This document shows, piece by piece, positions 10,955 through 22,742 of a DNA stretch of 64,000 bases. A program made the translations under genes and the position numbers. The DNA is taken from contig CM055877.1 in NCBI GenBank assembly GCA_029582165.1, positions 40,458,749 through 40,522,748 on the forward strand. The letters are read 5' to 3'. Origin of the DNA: Portulaca oleracea. Taxonomy: Eukaryota; Streptophyta; Magnoliopsida; Caryophyllales; Portulacaceae. Each line of letters begins with the position of its first letter. Position 1 is the first letter of the stretch. Below the pieces are notes generated by a model. It ran no database searches. It saw only the letters and a program-made list of their open reading frames with translations, and was not told the DNA's origin.

Positions 10955-13900
10955 ATGCATCCTAGAGGTCATAGGAACCCTCCTCTTCCTCATGCGGCGG
11001 CATGGCCCTATGAAATGTCTTCAAGGCGCAACTTCATTCCAGGTGCGAACGCTGACCCTTCAGATCTTACTATTCATTCTTGGAAACATGCTTGGTTCTA
11101 CCGTTCCCATGGCAAGGTAACTTTCGAATCTTCTCTTTGGATGCTTAATAAAAAATGAGCAAGCGCGAATTTATTTTTTCATGTCTTGTCGATTTTTATT
11201 ATTTTAAGCATGCTTTAAATCAATGCATATGCATGCCTTCATGATGGCCTCTTTTTTTTGTTTTACGCATCACAAACGATAACCCGATCTAAAAGACGGA
11301 GAAAATCCCGACCCAAAAGTTAGAGAAAACCCTGCGTGGGTTTTATGTTATTAGGCCTTTGCATGCTTGGCCTAGTCGGCGAGGGGACGACCGACTAGAA
11401 GAAGGGAAACCCGTGCGGGATTTGGTGGCTCATAGGTTGCCTAAAAGCCAATGGGCCTGGATGTGCGGCCCATCAAAGGAATAAAACCCGTGCGGGTTTC
11501 AATTCTGTTAGGCCGGGACATTTGGGCCGCGTTCTTTTTTATTTTTCTTTCAAATTTGTTTATCTTGTATGCCATGGCTGTGAGCCCAGTGTTGGTGATG
11601 GGTCCAGCTAGGGCCCGAAAAATATGCCTTGGTCCAAAGTATTAGATGAGCCCCCGAGTTTAACTAGCCCTTTCCGTTTTGCCTCTAGGTGGATAACTTA
11701 AAAACTCCCTGCGTCCTAAAGGATCTCCTTAAGGTAGCCGACTCAAAGTCCGTACATTCCGTGTAATGGGCCTTGCTATAGCTAAAAGGTTTTTGGGACA
11801 TTACCAACTCCTTTCATTTGCCTGTGGGTGAGATGACGGTTACCCCCACGAACTTTGTTATGATCACCAGTCTTCCTTGGGGAAATCGTGACGTAGTCTT
11901 CGACGCTGAGATTCCGCCAATGGTCTTGAATCTACTGGGTCCAGTGTCAGCGCGCTTAGGCCAAGTACAGGGCCTTTCCAACCTCTCTTACGTGCACTTC
12001 GGGGCGGCCATTCGCGATACCAGCTTCTAAAGTTTGCTAGGGGATCCACCTCGCTTCATCTTCTTGGCGTACATTATCTCTGCCACTCTTTTCGCCAACC
12101 TTGGGGATAACATCACTTTGACCTGGTTTCGGAATCTTCTGGACTTGAATAATGTCCGGAACTTAAACTGGGGCAAAGCGGCTTATGCGAACTTCATCCT
12201 CTGGCTTCGCCGTGGTGTCAGACTGTCACTGGATGTTGTTCCCATTTACTTCCACGAGTCTCACACTCGCTACCAGTATGGCCCTTCTCTGTGGAAGGTG
12301 CTCGAGGTTTGTACTCGAGACTCTTCTTTTTGTAGTTTTGCTATTCCTTTACTCTTTCTTTGACTTCGTGTTCATGTAGTCGTGGGCATACGAATACATG
12401 CTGCCTTTGGGTATTCGCTTCAAAAAAGACAAGACGGTTCCAGCTGCTGAACGCTGGACTACTGAGGCCATTCGAGGGAAGAAATTCCACTCAGGCAGTC
12501 TCGATCATATTCGTCGTGTGCTGGATGCTCTTACCCCGATATTTCTTCATACCTGACGTCTTATTTATTTTGCTTCTATTCTCGAAGTGACTTTCTTTCT
12601 TTCACAAGATCAAGTGAATTGGCGTCCATGGGCGGAGTTTAACTCGGGCGGATTGCCCACCCCTTTGCAACAGGTGGAGCATGATACTCGCCTCCGCATC
12701 CTGATGGAGGGACCCTCGGGCTTCATATGGTACTTGGGAGAGAGGGCTACGAGGCAAATCCTAGGGGGATATCCTGGTCTTATACCCCACGATCCTCCAG
12801 AGTATATGTTCGAGCCATGGCGCGTTGACCCGGGTGCCATAGGAGATTTGATTCGCGGCCAAGACTTCGACAATTTCGTGCATGCCGTTCCGCAGAAGCA
12901 ATTTGATGAGGAATTTCAGCGGTATCTGAGCCGCTTAGCTCCCCGGGTGGTGCGTATCCTCTTCCTTCATCTCTGTCATGTTTTGACTGATTTCTAACCA
13001 TCAAGTTTACAGCTGGGGTTTCTTGGATGTAGAGACCAGCAATCAATGCTCTACACTCCAAGAATTCGATCGGAAACCGATAATTCTTCATTTCACGTTG
13101 CTTCCTTTTATCCTATATGCCGCTTATATATGTATAACCTTGTTCTCATTATCTTTCAGCCAAGGTGGGCTTTCTTCCATCAAATGACCAAAGAGTGGAG
13201 TACTATTTTGAAGCACATTGACTAGGCATTCACTGGCTCAGGCAGGTATTGCGGGAATACCGTCGGAAGGGCTGATATGGAGGCCGATACGGAGTCCGTT
13301 CCTCGGAACCACCTCGATGTTCTACTGCATGAGTCCCTCGCACCGAGCCCCCATGTCGTTCTTCGGCAGGGGAATATTCTTCCCGGGGCCGATCTCGGGA
13401 AGAGGTTGGTGGGTCCTCTTGTCCTCCCCTAGCAGTTGTGCCAGAGGGTCGCGGTAAAGGCATCATGGTCCCATCGTAGTAGATGCGGTAGTAGAGATCG
13501 TCGCCCTAGGGAAGAGGACATGGCTTAGATGTCCTTGGAGGAACAACTTGGCCAAGGGAGGTCGCATCACAATGTTGGGTATGGTGGTGAAACTCAACCC
13601 CATTTGTATCAGGTGGAAGATGCTTCGAAGTCAAGTGCTACCAACCAGCTTTCTCATTCTCGCCGTACTCCAGCTTTAGTGCGTTCTGCTCGCCGTGGTT
13701 CGGGAGATAGTGGTGAGCGACCATAACTCAGGTGCACCATACGACGCCTCCTCCTTTGGCTCTGGCTCTTATTATGCTGGATGGCCAGTTTCGACCTCCG
13801 GGATGGGTGCTTCATGGCCTACGGGTCCACAAGAGTGGTCTGCACCTCAACAATCTTGGCTAGGAGGATCTACTTCTTCTGGTTGGCCAGCCCCCGATTA

Positions 13901-14190
13901 CGGAACTTGTCCTGTATGGCCTACCTTTTCCGTTAAGTGGCACGTTCTGGACCATTCATGGCTAGCCGCTTCGCAAGAGCATTCCATATCATCACTGTCG
14001 AGCTTGCATCCTTCTGAAGTTCCCTTGTCTGGGCCACCGTAGACGGCTCCTGGTTCTAACTACTATTCCTGGGACACGTATTTTGGTACGGCTGGACTTC
14101 TAATGCTGGGACTTCCCATGCTGGTAACAATCCGGTTGAAGATAGCGGCGATTCGGGCTCCTTGTGGTGATCAGACTGACGTCAAGCAAA
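10955..14190 (+). pseudogene. Antisense gene 1 of element A: plant mobile domain (PMD) protein, multi-exon, decayed
   Basis: Probable exons: 10955-11116 (ATG to GGCAAG, then GTAACT), about 11789-12306 (ending WKVLE, then GTTTGT), 12380 to about 12541 (SWAYEYMLPLG), about 12609-12950 (FIWYLGERATRQILGG), 13158 to about 13215, and a Gly/Ser/Trp-rich tail 13529-14042. Exon 2 holds HLPVGEMTVTPTNFVMITSLPWG, a signature of the plant mobile domain (usually GEmTiTLqDvalLlGLpv.G). Element B carries a homologue with the same exon limits. Exon 2 has an in-frame TAA at 12028, and the donor after exon 3 reads AT instead of GT, so this copy is probably dead. PMD proteins include host silencing factors of the MAIN/MAIL group; the role here is unknown. 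Confidence 0.65.
11326..11500. repeat. Three palindromic words in intron 1 of the antisense PMD gene
   Basis: AAAACCCTGCGTGGGTTTT (11326-11344), AAACCCGTGCGGGATTT (11407-11423) and AAAACCCGTGCGGGTTTC (11483-11500) lie between exon 1 and exon 2. Element B has its own different words in the same intron (about 57170-57240). Confidence 0.8.
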
Positions 14191-14583
14191 ACTCTATGCA
14201 TTTTTTTTAAGACTTTTGTATGCAAGACTATTTTGCACCCTTTTTCTTACTTTAATGCAAGACTCTTTGTGAATTTTAATTTTATATGCAAGACTTGGTG
14301 AATGCACAACTTTACTTTATTAATGCAAGTCTGAATGATTTTCTACATGACGGGATTAATCCCAAATTAATCCCGCCTCCCCAAAAAGAAAAGAAAATAA
14401 AAGAGAACAAAAAAACTTAAGTGTCAGAGTAAACTCGAGCAAAAGTTACAGGAACGAGCATCATTGGGCCAACGACAGGATCCAAAACATTAAAGATACA
14501 TGAACGGGCCAATTTAATTCCAGGGCCCAATTACAATCAGAAACAAGTGGGCTGAGTTGTTGAAGGCCGACCCATTTCGACAG

Positions 14584-14823
14584 AAAACCCGCACGCAGGC
14601 TTTCTTCTATAGCCGCCCGTGGGCCTGGGCTTGGATAGGCGCGCGCTGGGTCTAAGATCATCAAAACCCGCGTGAGTTTTGAATTTCTTATTCCCTTTTT
14701 TTTTTGCTAGCCGTTGTGGATGGGCTGAAATCATGGGATATGACTGCAACGGCTACATGATCACTTGCTGGCTGATTTTCTCTATTTTGATCATTGATGA
14801 AGATGTATAAATACCTCATGTTG
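14584..14823 (+). promoter_or_regulatory. Promoter of antisense gene 2: two words and a TATA box
   Basis: Words AAAACCCGCACGCAGGCTTT (14584-14603) and AAAACCCGCGTGAGTTTT (14663-14680) lie 135-230 bp upstream of TGTATAAATACC (14814-14825), which is about 90 bp before the ATG at 14908. The arrangement copies that of the LTR and of antisense gene 1. Confidence 0.6.
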
Positions 14824-14907
14824 TGCGTATGATCATCACTCCTCATCTTCATCTCAAAGTCTTCATCACATATTCTCCAAAAACAAACAAAAAACCTTTC
14901 AATTGAT

Positions 14908-16349
14908 ATGGCTTTTGAGAAGAAACTTACTACTTGGATGAGCACCTTATCCAAGGAAGAGAAGAAAGAGCTCGGAAGATACAAGTTAACAAGTTTCTTC
15001 AGTCTTCGACAAGTGAGAGTCAATCACGACTTTCTTCGTGCGGCGAAGACGTTTTGGGACCCGAAAATGCATGTTTTTCGCTTCACCTAGAAAGAGTTAT
15101 GTCCACTTCCGGAAGAATGGCCCTCAATCTTGGGGACAAATCACTTTGCTCGGCCGACGTCACCTCCAACGCCCACTGACATCCCCAAGCATTACAAAGA
15201 GCTCATATGTCTTCCTTCTCGGGTGATCGGAAGTGCGATATTTGGCGAAAAGGTACACTTTCAAACCATTGTTGAATATTTTCAATCGCCCGATACCTTG
15301 GAATACGGTCCCGTGATACGAGTGCGAGCGCTCGTATTATGTCTCCTCGGTGAGTTTTGCTTCTACCATGGTGGCAAAAGAACCGGACCGGCGAATTTGA
15401 TCCAAATCGTCGAAGACATGTCCCGAGGCTACAATCCCATACCTCTAATGTTAGCGGAAACCATGATGGGTTTGGATGATCCTAATCCAGAATATGATTT
15501 TCGAGGAAGTCCCTTACTACTTTAGGTATTTCACTCATCCTTTGCACCCCTGCCTGAATCTGCCTCTACTGCCTGTAAAACCCGCGCGGGTTTTACACCT
15601 TTTTTTTCCGTTAGTTTGGGAAAATTGGCATGCAATCTAACCCTGGCTAAGTTTCGGACAGATCTGGTTAATGGAACACTTGGGTCTCATCGAAGAACCC
15701 CGGACTTCATCGACGATGGCGAACTATTGCCAGAGAAAAAGGAAGTACACCGACCTTCACTCGGTAACGGAATGGATCGCATTCTTGAAGGAGCCTTGTG
15801 AGATCACCTGGTGGATCGAATGGTGGCACATTTCCAAGTATGTGACCCATGATTTCCGCAATGCCTATGTTTGTCTCGCCGGCTTGACACACATGACTTT
15901 TTATTTTCTGGCGCGAGTGAAGCGACAAATGGGTCACAGACAGGATATTCCCGAGCTATTGTGTGAAACTCCCGAACATTTGAAGCTTTGAAGCTCGGTG
16001 ATAGAGTTGCGGCTAAAATACTGCGAAAAGAAGGCCAACTTTTAAAGCCCCTCCGAAGATACACGTGTCTCATATTGCCGATGCTGATTACCATAGATGG
16101 CTAATTGCGGCTATTAAACCTCGCCGTGCTGGGGAAGCGAGACGAAGGCAAGCATCTGCAAAGGAAAGGTTGGGTCCCCGTACATCGGTAAAGGACCGCC
16201 TTGGCGCAAGAGACTCGATGAAAGATAGACTTGGTCCTAGAGTGGAGAACGAAAATCAAGGAGGCGGGTCTATAAGCCCAAAGACAAAGAGAAAACCCTC
16301 AACGGACCTAGAGACATGGAGATTGACCATGAGTCTACTGGCGAAGTAG
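14908..16349 (+). pseudogene. Antisense gene 2 of element A: DUF7745-like protein, two exons, nonsense-mutated
   Basis: Exon 1 is 14908-15525 and exon 2 starts at 15662. The 136-bp intron has GT (15526) and AG (15661). The protein has FWDPKMHVFRF, CPLPEEW, IPLMLAETMMGLDD, FRGSPLL and, across the intron, IWLMEHLG. This resembles plant DUF7745 proteins (FWDP..rcFtFg, P..AET, LLqvWL..H). A TAG at 15088 breaks exon 1, and the last exon-1 codon is TAG where element B has CAG. Exon 2 encodes WWIEWW and KRQMGHRQDIP and frameshifts near 15985; the tail (16065-16349) has three DRLGPR-type repeats. Element B has a homologue. Function unknown. Confidence 0.7.
15577..15594. repeat. Perfect palindromic word inside the intron of antisense gene 2
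   Basis: AAAACCCGCGCGGGTTTT, an exact 18-bp palindrome, lies within the 136-bp intron 15526-15661. The corresponding intron of element B holds that family's own word (52164-52380). Confidence 0.9.
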
Positions 16350-16615
16350 AGAAGTGAAGCAAGATTAGAAGATGAATGGGAGTGAAGGAACTAAAACTGC
16401 TTTGCTAGAAAAAACTTTAATTTAATTAATTTTTTTTAATTTTCTTATTTACAAGCAGTGTACTTGCGTTATCAATTGATAAAGAAGAAATATTGTTCAC
16501 AATTATTGTATTCTTGCAAACTTTATTTTTCCTTATATACATGAGTATTTATTAAATATATTCCAAGTGTCTGAAAAATTGGTTTTCCAGTTGCTTGGTA
16601 ATATTAAGCATAATA

Positions 16616-17650
16616 TCACTTGAGCTGATCCAAATTGGTGCGCTGAATTATGTCTTCTCCATCCATAGTAGTAAGCCGGGCTGCTCCTCCTGGAAAAATG
16701 TCCTTAATCATGTAAGGGCCCTTCCAAATAGGTGCAAATTTTCCCCTTGGATCTTGTATAGGTGCCCTCATCTCCTTAAGCACCAAGTTACCTATTTGAA
16801 ATGAACGACTTTTCACCTTCTTATTAAAAGCACGTGTGATCCTGCTTTGGTATACTTGCACATTATGTAATGCCGTTAATCGCCTTTCGTCCATCAACAT
16901 TAATTCCTCAAACCTTTCCCTAGCCCATTTTGCTTCTGGCAATTGACTTTCGGCCACTATCCGTAACGAAGGTATTGCTACTTCAATCGGTAGGACTGCT
17001 TCCATCCGATACACCAAAGAATATAATGTTGCACCTGTAGCAGTTCGTATAGAGGTTCGGTATCCCCACAGGGAAAATGCCTACTTATCAGGCCAATCTT
17101 TGTAAGTGACAACCATTTTATTGATGATTCCAGCCACTGTTTTATTAGCCGCTTCTATAGCTCCGTTAGCTTGAGGTCGACAAGGTAAAGATCGGTGATG
17201 CTGGATTTTGTACGTGGCGAGCAAAGTTTCTACTTCCTTCCGAAAATGGCTCCCGTTGTCACTGATGATCTCATGAGGCACTCCGTATCGACATATGATG
17301 TTTTGGAGAATGAATTTGGCCACTTGCTTAGATGTGAGCTTGGCAAAAGAAGCTGCTTCTACCCATTTAGTGAAGTAATCAATGGCGACTAAGATGTATT
17401 CATGCCCTCTTGTTCTAGTCGGGTGTAACTTGCCAATGATGTCGATACCCCATACTGAGAACGACCATGGAGACGTTAAAGTAGTTAGATATGATGGGGG
17501 TTGATGCTGCAGGTTGGCATATTCTTGGCATTTGTGACACCTACAAACTCTAAGCAATCTGCCTCCATGGTGTACCAATAATAGCCAGCTCTTTGAATCT
17601 TCTTCACCAGCATGCGCCCATACATGTGAGGCCCAGACTCTCCTTCATGT
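16616..17650 (-). pseudogene. Element A integrase
   Basis: The minus-strand reading has an HHCC zinc-binding region ending CHKCQEY (about 17520-17545). The core has WGIDIIGK (first Asp, about 17440), ISDNGSHF (second Asp, about 17270) and AIEAANK (Glu, about 17155). The C-terminal part (17017-16616) holds GDLVLKEMR-like (GNLVLKEMR) and KGPYMIKDI blocks and ends NLDQLK, the usual pol terminus. A frameshift lies between 17485 and 17578 and another break between 17080 and 17020. The protein would insert element cDNA into the genome; this copy is broken. Confidence 0.9.
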
Positions 17651-18372
17651 ATAGTAGCCATGACCTCCTTTGCGCTATTGGCATCGATGCATAATAAATT
17701 AATTCTCATAGGTGATTTCTTGTAAAGACGATCTTGGATCAGGCAGTATTGTGCTGCTAGAAATCTGATTGCCAGTGGTCCTCGAGCATCCAACTCAGTT
17801 GGGTATTCTCCTTTCCGAAGAAAATTATATATTTCATGAAACCAGTCCTTAGTTTGTTGCTCTTGTGTCTCCATGTTGCAGACATATGCAGGTTCAAACT
17901 GTCGCTCTACTACTAGTGGTAGTTGGAGCATGCCTGATGGTATCGATATCATTGAAGACAACTTGGCTAGAGCATCAACTAACTCGTTGTGATCCCTTGA
18001 GAGGTACTGGAAGCTGTTTTGCACAAATTGGTTAGTAAGTCCCAAGAGCTTCTGTTGGTATGCTATAAAGCATTCATTCCGGACCTTCCATGTATTTTTA
18101 GCCTGATTAATGACGAGTCTAGAATCTGCGAAGACATTTATGTGACGTATGCCCAAAGCCAAGGCAGCTTCGAGGCCTTTGATGCATGCTTCGTATTCTG
18201 CAGCATTATTAGTAGCATCAAAGTCCAACTTCACCGATACAGGGACATGTGCCCCTTCTGGAGAGATCAGAAGCACTCCTACTCCACAACCCATTTGATT
18301 GGAAGCTCCGTCGAAATCCATTTCCCATTTTATCTCATCAGTGAAGAATACATCCTCATCTGGGAATTCCAA
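17485..18372 (-). pseudogene. Element A second, archaeal-type RNase H (aRNH) and linker
   Basis: MDFDGASNQMGCGVGV (catalytic Asp, about 18320), TNNAAEYEACIKGLEAAL (Glu, about 18190) and FADSRLVINQ (Asp, about 18120) form a complete type-I RNase H pattern different from the retroviral-type domain just upstream at 18588-18986. An additional RNase H between the native one and integrase is characteristic of the Tat lineage. The frame stays open for 295 codons and ends in a frameshift within the integrase zinc finger. In the polyprotein it would degrade RNA in RNA-DNA hybrids. Confidence 0.85.
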
Positions 18373-18587
18373 GTGAGTGCTTGGAGGTTCCTGTGATGGT
18401 GAAGCAGTTAGGAAATCTGAGACAACCCGTCCTTTGATGGATTTCTGAGGCAGGTACTGAAGATTGAACTATGAGAGCATGACTATCCATCGAGCGATGC
18501 GGTTGTTGATGGTAGGTTGTTCCATGATGAATTTAACGGGATTAGTCTCAGCTATGACATGTACTGCATGTGAAAGCATGTACTGCC

Positions 18588-19450
18588 TTAACTTCTTGGT
18601 GTCCATACTAATGCGAGAGCCATTTTCTCTATGTCTGCGTATCGACTTTCATAATCCAGGAACTTCTTGCTTAAGTAGTAGATGGCGCTCTCTTGACCTT
18701 TAACCTTCTGAGCTAGCATAGCCCCCATTGTAGAGCTAGTCACGGTAAGGTAAAGGAGTAGAGGCTCATCTGGTACTGGCGGCAAGAAGACTGGAGGATG
18801 TTGCAAATACTCCTTGATTTTGTCAAAGGCCGCTTGACATTGATCGTCCCATTCTATTTTTCTCCCTTTCTTTAGTTTCTTGAACAAAGGTTCACACGTC
18901 ATGGTGAGCTTTGAGATGAACCTACTGATGTATTGGACTGGTCCTAGGAAGCCTCTTATCTCTTTTTCTGTCCTGGGTGGTTGCAACTCTTGGATAGCCT
19001 TTATCTTTTAAGGGTCAACTTCTATGCCCCGTTGACTAACCACATAACCTAGCAGCTTCCTAGAGGTAACACCAAAAGTGCACTTTGCTGGATTCAGCCG
19101 CATCTTGTATTTGCGAAGTCGCAGAAAGAACTTGCCGAGATTCGGAATATGTTCTTCTCTTGTTTTGGATTTAACAATCATGTCATCCACATAAACTTCT
19201 ACCTCTATGTGCATCATGTCATGAAGTAGGGTATTGCAAGTTCTTCGATATGTCGCTCCGGCATTCTTGAGACTGAAAGGCATGACCACATAACAGTACG
19301 TTCCCCATGGTGTAGTGAATGCAGTTTTCTCCATGTCTTCTTCTGCCATCTTGATTTGATTGTAACCCGCATATCCATCCATAAAGGATAGTAGCTCATG
19401 CCCGCAAGTGTTATCCACTAATACATCAATGTGAGGTAATAGAAAACTAT
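18588..19450 (-). pseudogene. Element A reverse transcriptase (C-terminal part) and native RNase H
   Basis: Minus-strand RT continues from the element C insertion point at 19450: LPHIDVLVDNTCGHELLSF, GYNQIKMAEEDMEKTAF and the active-site YVDDMIVKS (about 19175). After GIEVDP a TAA at 19006-19008 (ACA/Thr in element B) breaks the frame. The next frame (18986-18588) holds the connection block (RGFLGPVQYISRFI) and the native RNase H start (PLLLYLTVTSSTMGAML), and frameshifts after ALVW. The C insertion alone destroys the enzyme. Confidence 0.9.
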
Positions 19451-20829
19451 TGTTCAGCCTCGTTTCGAGCCGAATTTCTTCTCTTTTATAGGGTATATTT
19501 GCTTGTTTTAACCCCTATTTATATATTAGATATAATGATTTGGTGTTTTGTAGGAAAATAAGGAGTTAGAAGAAGTTTGGGCTTAATTGAAGGTTTTTAG
19601 GGAATCCCGAGCTATTTCCCGAGTCAAACCAAGTCAACCCGAACCGAGAGCCGAGTCAAACCAAGTCAACCAAAGCCGAGAGCCGAGGCGAAACCGAAGC
19701 CGGAAATTCCATATCAAGATTGGCGCAAAACAGGGGAACGGTACAAACTCAAAGGTTTGAAATACGTGTGCCTTCACCCTTTGGGTCAAAACTCCTTCGT
19801 TATAACTCCTATGGGTCTGAAATTTTGGGAGCTTAAAGTACACACCGAGAGCTTTCCACTGATATCTTACGGGCCTAAAATGGAGTTCGGATGAAGAAGT
19901 TATGTGCGTTTGAAGTCGGCAGGGAAAAACTGCCCAGAACGCTGGCTCGCTCGAGCCATCTGCTGGCTCGCCCGAGCCAGGCTTCTGGGGCAACAAAAAC
20001 ACCAGCCAGAACGCTGGCTCGCCCGAGCCACTCTGTCTGTAGACGCGCGTGCTGCGATTTGTCCTAGGGTTTTGGGTTGTATTTTTCCTTCTTCTATAAA
20101 TACCCACTTGTATTAATCTAAATTATAAATTAGCCTAGGTAGTTTAGGAGTTGAATTAGATTTAATTGCTTTCCTTTATTTGCTTTAATCTCTCTTAATT
20201 GTTCTTCAAGTTTTCAATTGTTCTTCGTTGTTCTTCAAGCTTTCATTGATTTCTAGCATTTGTATTCAAACTTTCATAAGTTTTCTCAATTCAAGCAAGT
20301 TTCCATTGAAGTTTTACAAAGCTTTCTCTCTCTTCTCTCTCTCTAATCTCCATTGTTGACTTGATTTCAAAGCTTTCTAGGATTAGCCACATCAAATCCA
20401 TCTTTTAGTGGGGAGGAGGGTCAAGGAATTCCAATTCTACTTCCTAGTGAGAATTTGGGAGATCCTTGGTAATCTAATCCACAATTTCATATTTTTTCGG
20501 GGGAAATTGCAAAGGTAGATTGAAGGTTAGAAGATTTTGGTCATCGAAGGTATAATTTCTTGTTCCCAATTTTGTTGTTCATTCATTGTCTTCATTCTTG
20601 TCTTTTAATTTATTTCATCCTTAAGTGTTTTCTTTATTGCTCTCCTTATATTGCTTTCTTAATTATTATCATGTCTAGATTAGTTTATTGCTTTCCTTTA
20701 CATAATTTACCGCTTTCCGCACTTGAGAAAAACCCATTTACACAAACCGATTTACCTTAATCAAGCCTAACACCCATCCCTGAGATCGACAATCCTTACT
20801 TATAAAACCACAAAAATTACAACCGAACA
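19451..20829 (+). repeat. Element C 5' LTR
   Basis: TGTTCAGCCTCG ... ACCGAACA. The TATA box CTATAAATACC is at 20094-20104. Upstream of it are three copies of the palindromic word GCTGGCTCGCCCGAGCCA (19941, 19962, 20013), the nearest about 65 bp away. Pyrimidine-rich CTCTCTTCTCTCTC follows in the transcribed part (about 20325-20345). Confidence 0.92.
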
Positions 20830-20830
20830 A

Positions 20831-20848
20831 TGGCTCCGTTGCCGGGGA
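20831..20848 (+). promoter_or_regulatory. Element C primer-binding site (tRNA-Asp type)
   Basis: TGGCTCCGTTGCCGGGGA lies one base after the LTR end. It differs by one base from the plant tRNA-Asp complement TGGCGCCGTTGCCGGGGA. Confidence 0.85.
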
Positions 20849-21008
20849 TGGCGTTATTTGGTAGATTAGGCTATTGGTTTGTGTGTACATAGTTTATTGC
20901 TTTCTCGATTAAACTAGAAAAATGTAGCGAAAAAAATTGAATATTGAAAAAAGTGAGAAAAAAAAGAAAAAATAGAAAAATAGAAAAATAGAAAAAAAAA
21001 AGAGAGTT

Positions 21009-22742
21009 ATGGATAGTCCCCAATTCCCTCAATTTGAGCATGAAATATTTTGGAGGTATTTTGCTAGATTGCATGACTACCGTGTTCAATGTGAATTATA
21101 TGGTATCTTTTATGATACATTATCTCTTTTGGCAATTGTTAGTGAGGGTGTGAATTATGAGACCCGAAACCTTTTAGATTATTACGGGTTTTCTTGTTTA
21201 GGTGAAGAAAAAGCATGGGAGTTACTTGAATGGTTGTCTAGGGATTCCTATGAGTTTGAACAACAAAATGTTAGTCCTAGCTTCCAACCTCCTTATGCAC
21301 CACCCTTTGGGACCGAAACTGAACAATCATGTGAATACCCCGTGTATGTTGATAATCAATCTTATAATGGGGAATATGTGGAAAACTGTTATGAACTTTC
21401 CCAAAGTGCCGATGAGTCTCCTTCCGTGTGCTCCTTGTGTGATTCGCCGTATCATAGTTCAATTTCTTGTTTGCAAGCTACAGTGGTTTCCTTCAAGGCA
21501 GAAGTAGAAAAATTATGTGCGAACATGAATGAGTATATGCGTGAATTTTTCCATGAGAGTAATCAAAGGGTATTAACTCCTTCTTCACAAATGGTTGATT
21601 CGAATGTTTAAATAGGTCATTCATCGTCTTTTAGTCCTGAAATGCAAGTTGATTTTTCTGTGTATGATGAGGATAATGACTATTATAATCGACCATGCCT
21701 TGGACTACTTAGTGATTCCTTAGCTCTAGCCCCACCTAGTGAGCATGAGGAACTTGTTGATTCTATGTGTGATGATGTTGAAATTGATGAAAACATGTTA
21801 GACGATGAACCGTTGTCCACACCATTGTCTATGCCTTTATGTGAAGAACAGATTGAGTTTAGTGAATGCCATGATGCTTGTGATGTAATTGAGCATGATC
21901 TTGTTGAGAGTGAAATTGAATCTGTTGTGATTGAATGTGTGCTTGATAGCGATTTGTTCACTTTCATTAAGGATCATTGCATTAGTGAGGCTTTAGCTAC
22001 CCTTGTATGTGAGTCCATTGATATGCATACCTGTGATGATGATGAGCATAATTCTTTGGGGATTGATCATGATTGTTTGAACTTGGTTGTTGATGATGAT
22101 GCTTTTGATGATGACATGCTTTATGAGTCATTTACGATGAGTTATGACCCTGAACCTTCCACTTTCACTTTTGATGTTGCTTTGGATGATGCACCTTTGT
22201 CTTTTGATGTTGATAGTTCTTCTAGTGAGTCTGATATTGATGAAGATGAAGATGTGCTTGTGTGTGATGTTGGGAGTGTTATGATGTGGTCTAACCCTCT
22301 GTTTTCCTTATCACCTATTGACGATTGTGATGATTATTTGGATGAGAGTGGTGATTTGGAATTTGTGATTGATGAAAATTGCATAGAAATTGAGTTTGAA
22401 CCATTGTTTGCATCCAAGTCTTCGCATGAGCATGTTCAGAAATGTGTTGTATTGCCTCCTTCTGTTGATTTGTATACCCAATCTCCATTTACGAGTCAAT
22501 GGGAGGATCCATTTGTCATGTCTTCTTTCACCGTGCCTAGAAAAGTCTTGTATATTCATGAATTTCATCAGTTCTATGACTTTTCTAAAGCATTTGATAA
22601 ATTGTTTAGGGCACTAATGTTTGTTTATGTGCTATTGCGAGTGTGCTCTTACCACCACCATTCTGAGATGCATGAGAGGATGCATGATTTGTTACTCCGG
22701 GCGTTGAATGGTTCTTACATGATGCCCGATATCTTGAGGTGA
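21009..22742 (+). pseudogene. Gag-like acidic protein of element C, one in-frame stop
   Basis: Two ORFs (21009-21611, 200 codons; 21642-22742, 366 codons) are in the same frame and separated by a single TAA at 21609-21611 plus ten codons, so they form one ~577-codon frame with one stop. The N-terminal part has the compact zinc-knuckle-like CSLCDSPYHSSISC (C-x2-C-x4-H-x4-C, residues about 141-154). The C-terminal part is strongly acidic (runs such as DDDEHN, DEDEDVLVC, repeated DDD). No protease or polymerase motif is present. The start is chosen after the A-rich leader (20925-21008). It could be a packaging protein; its real function is unknown. Confidence 0.6.

Noticed and set aside
12610..13466. 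Minus-strand ORFs opposite the PMD exons (e.g. 12610-12873, 12780-13091, 13230-13466)
   Set aside because: They are shadows of the plus-strand exons, which have a homologue in element B and consistent splice sites.
19634..20107. 157-codon minus-strand ORF in the LTR of C
   Set aside because: It is an LTR shadow that includes repeat words; the matching frame in the other LTR is shorter.
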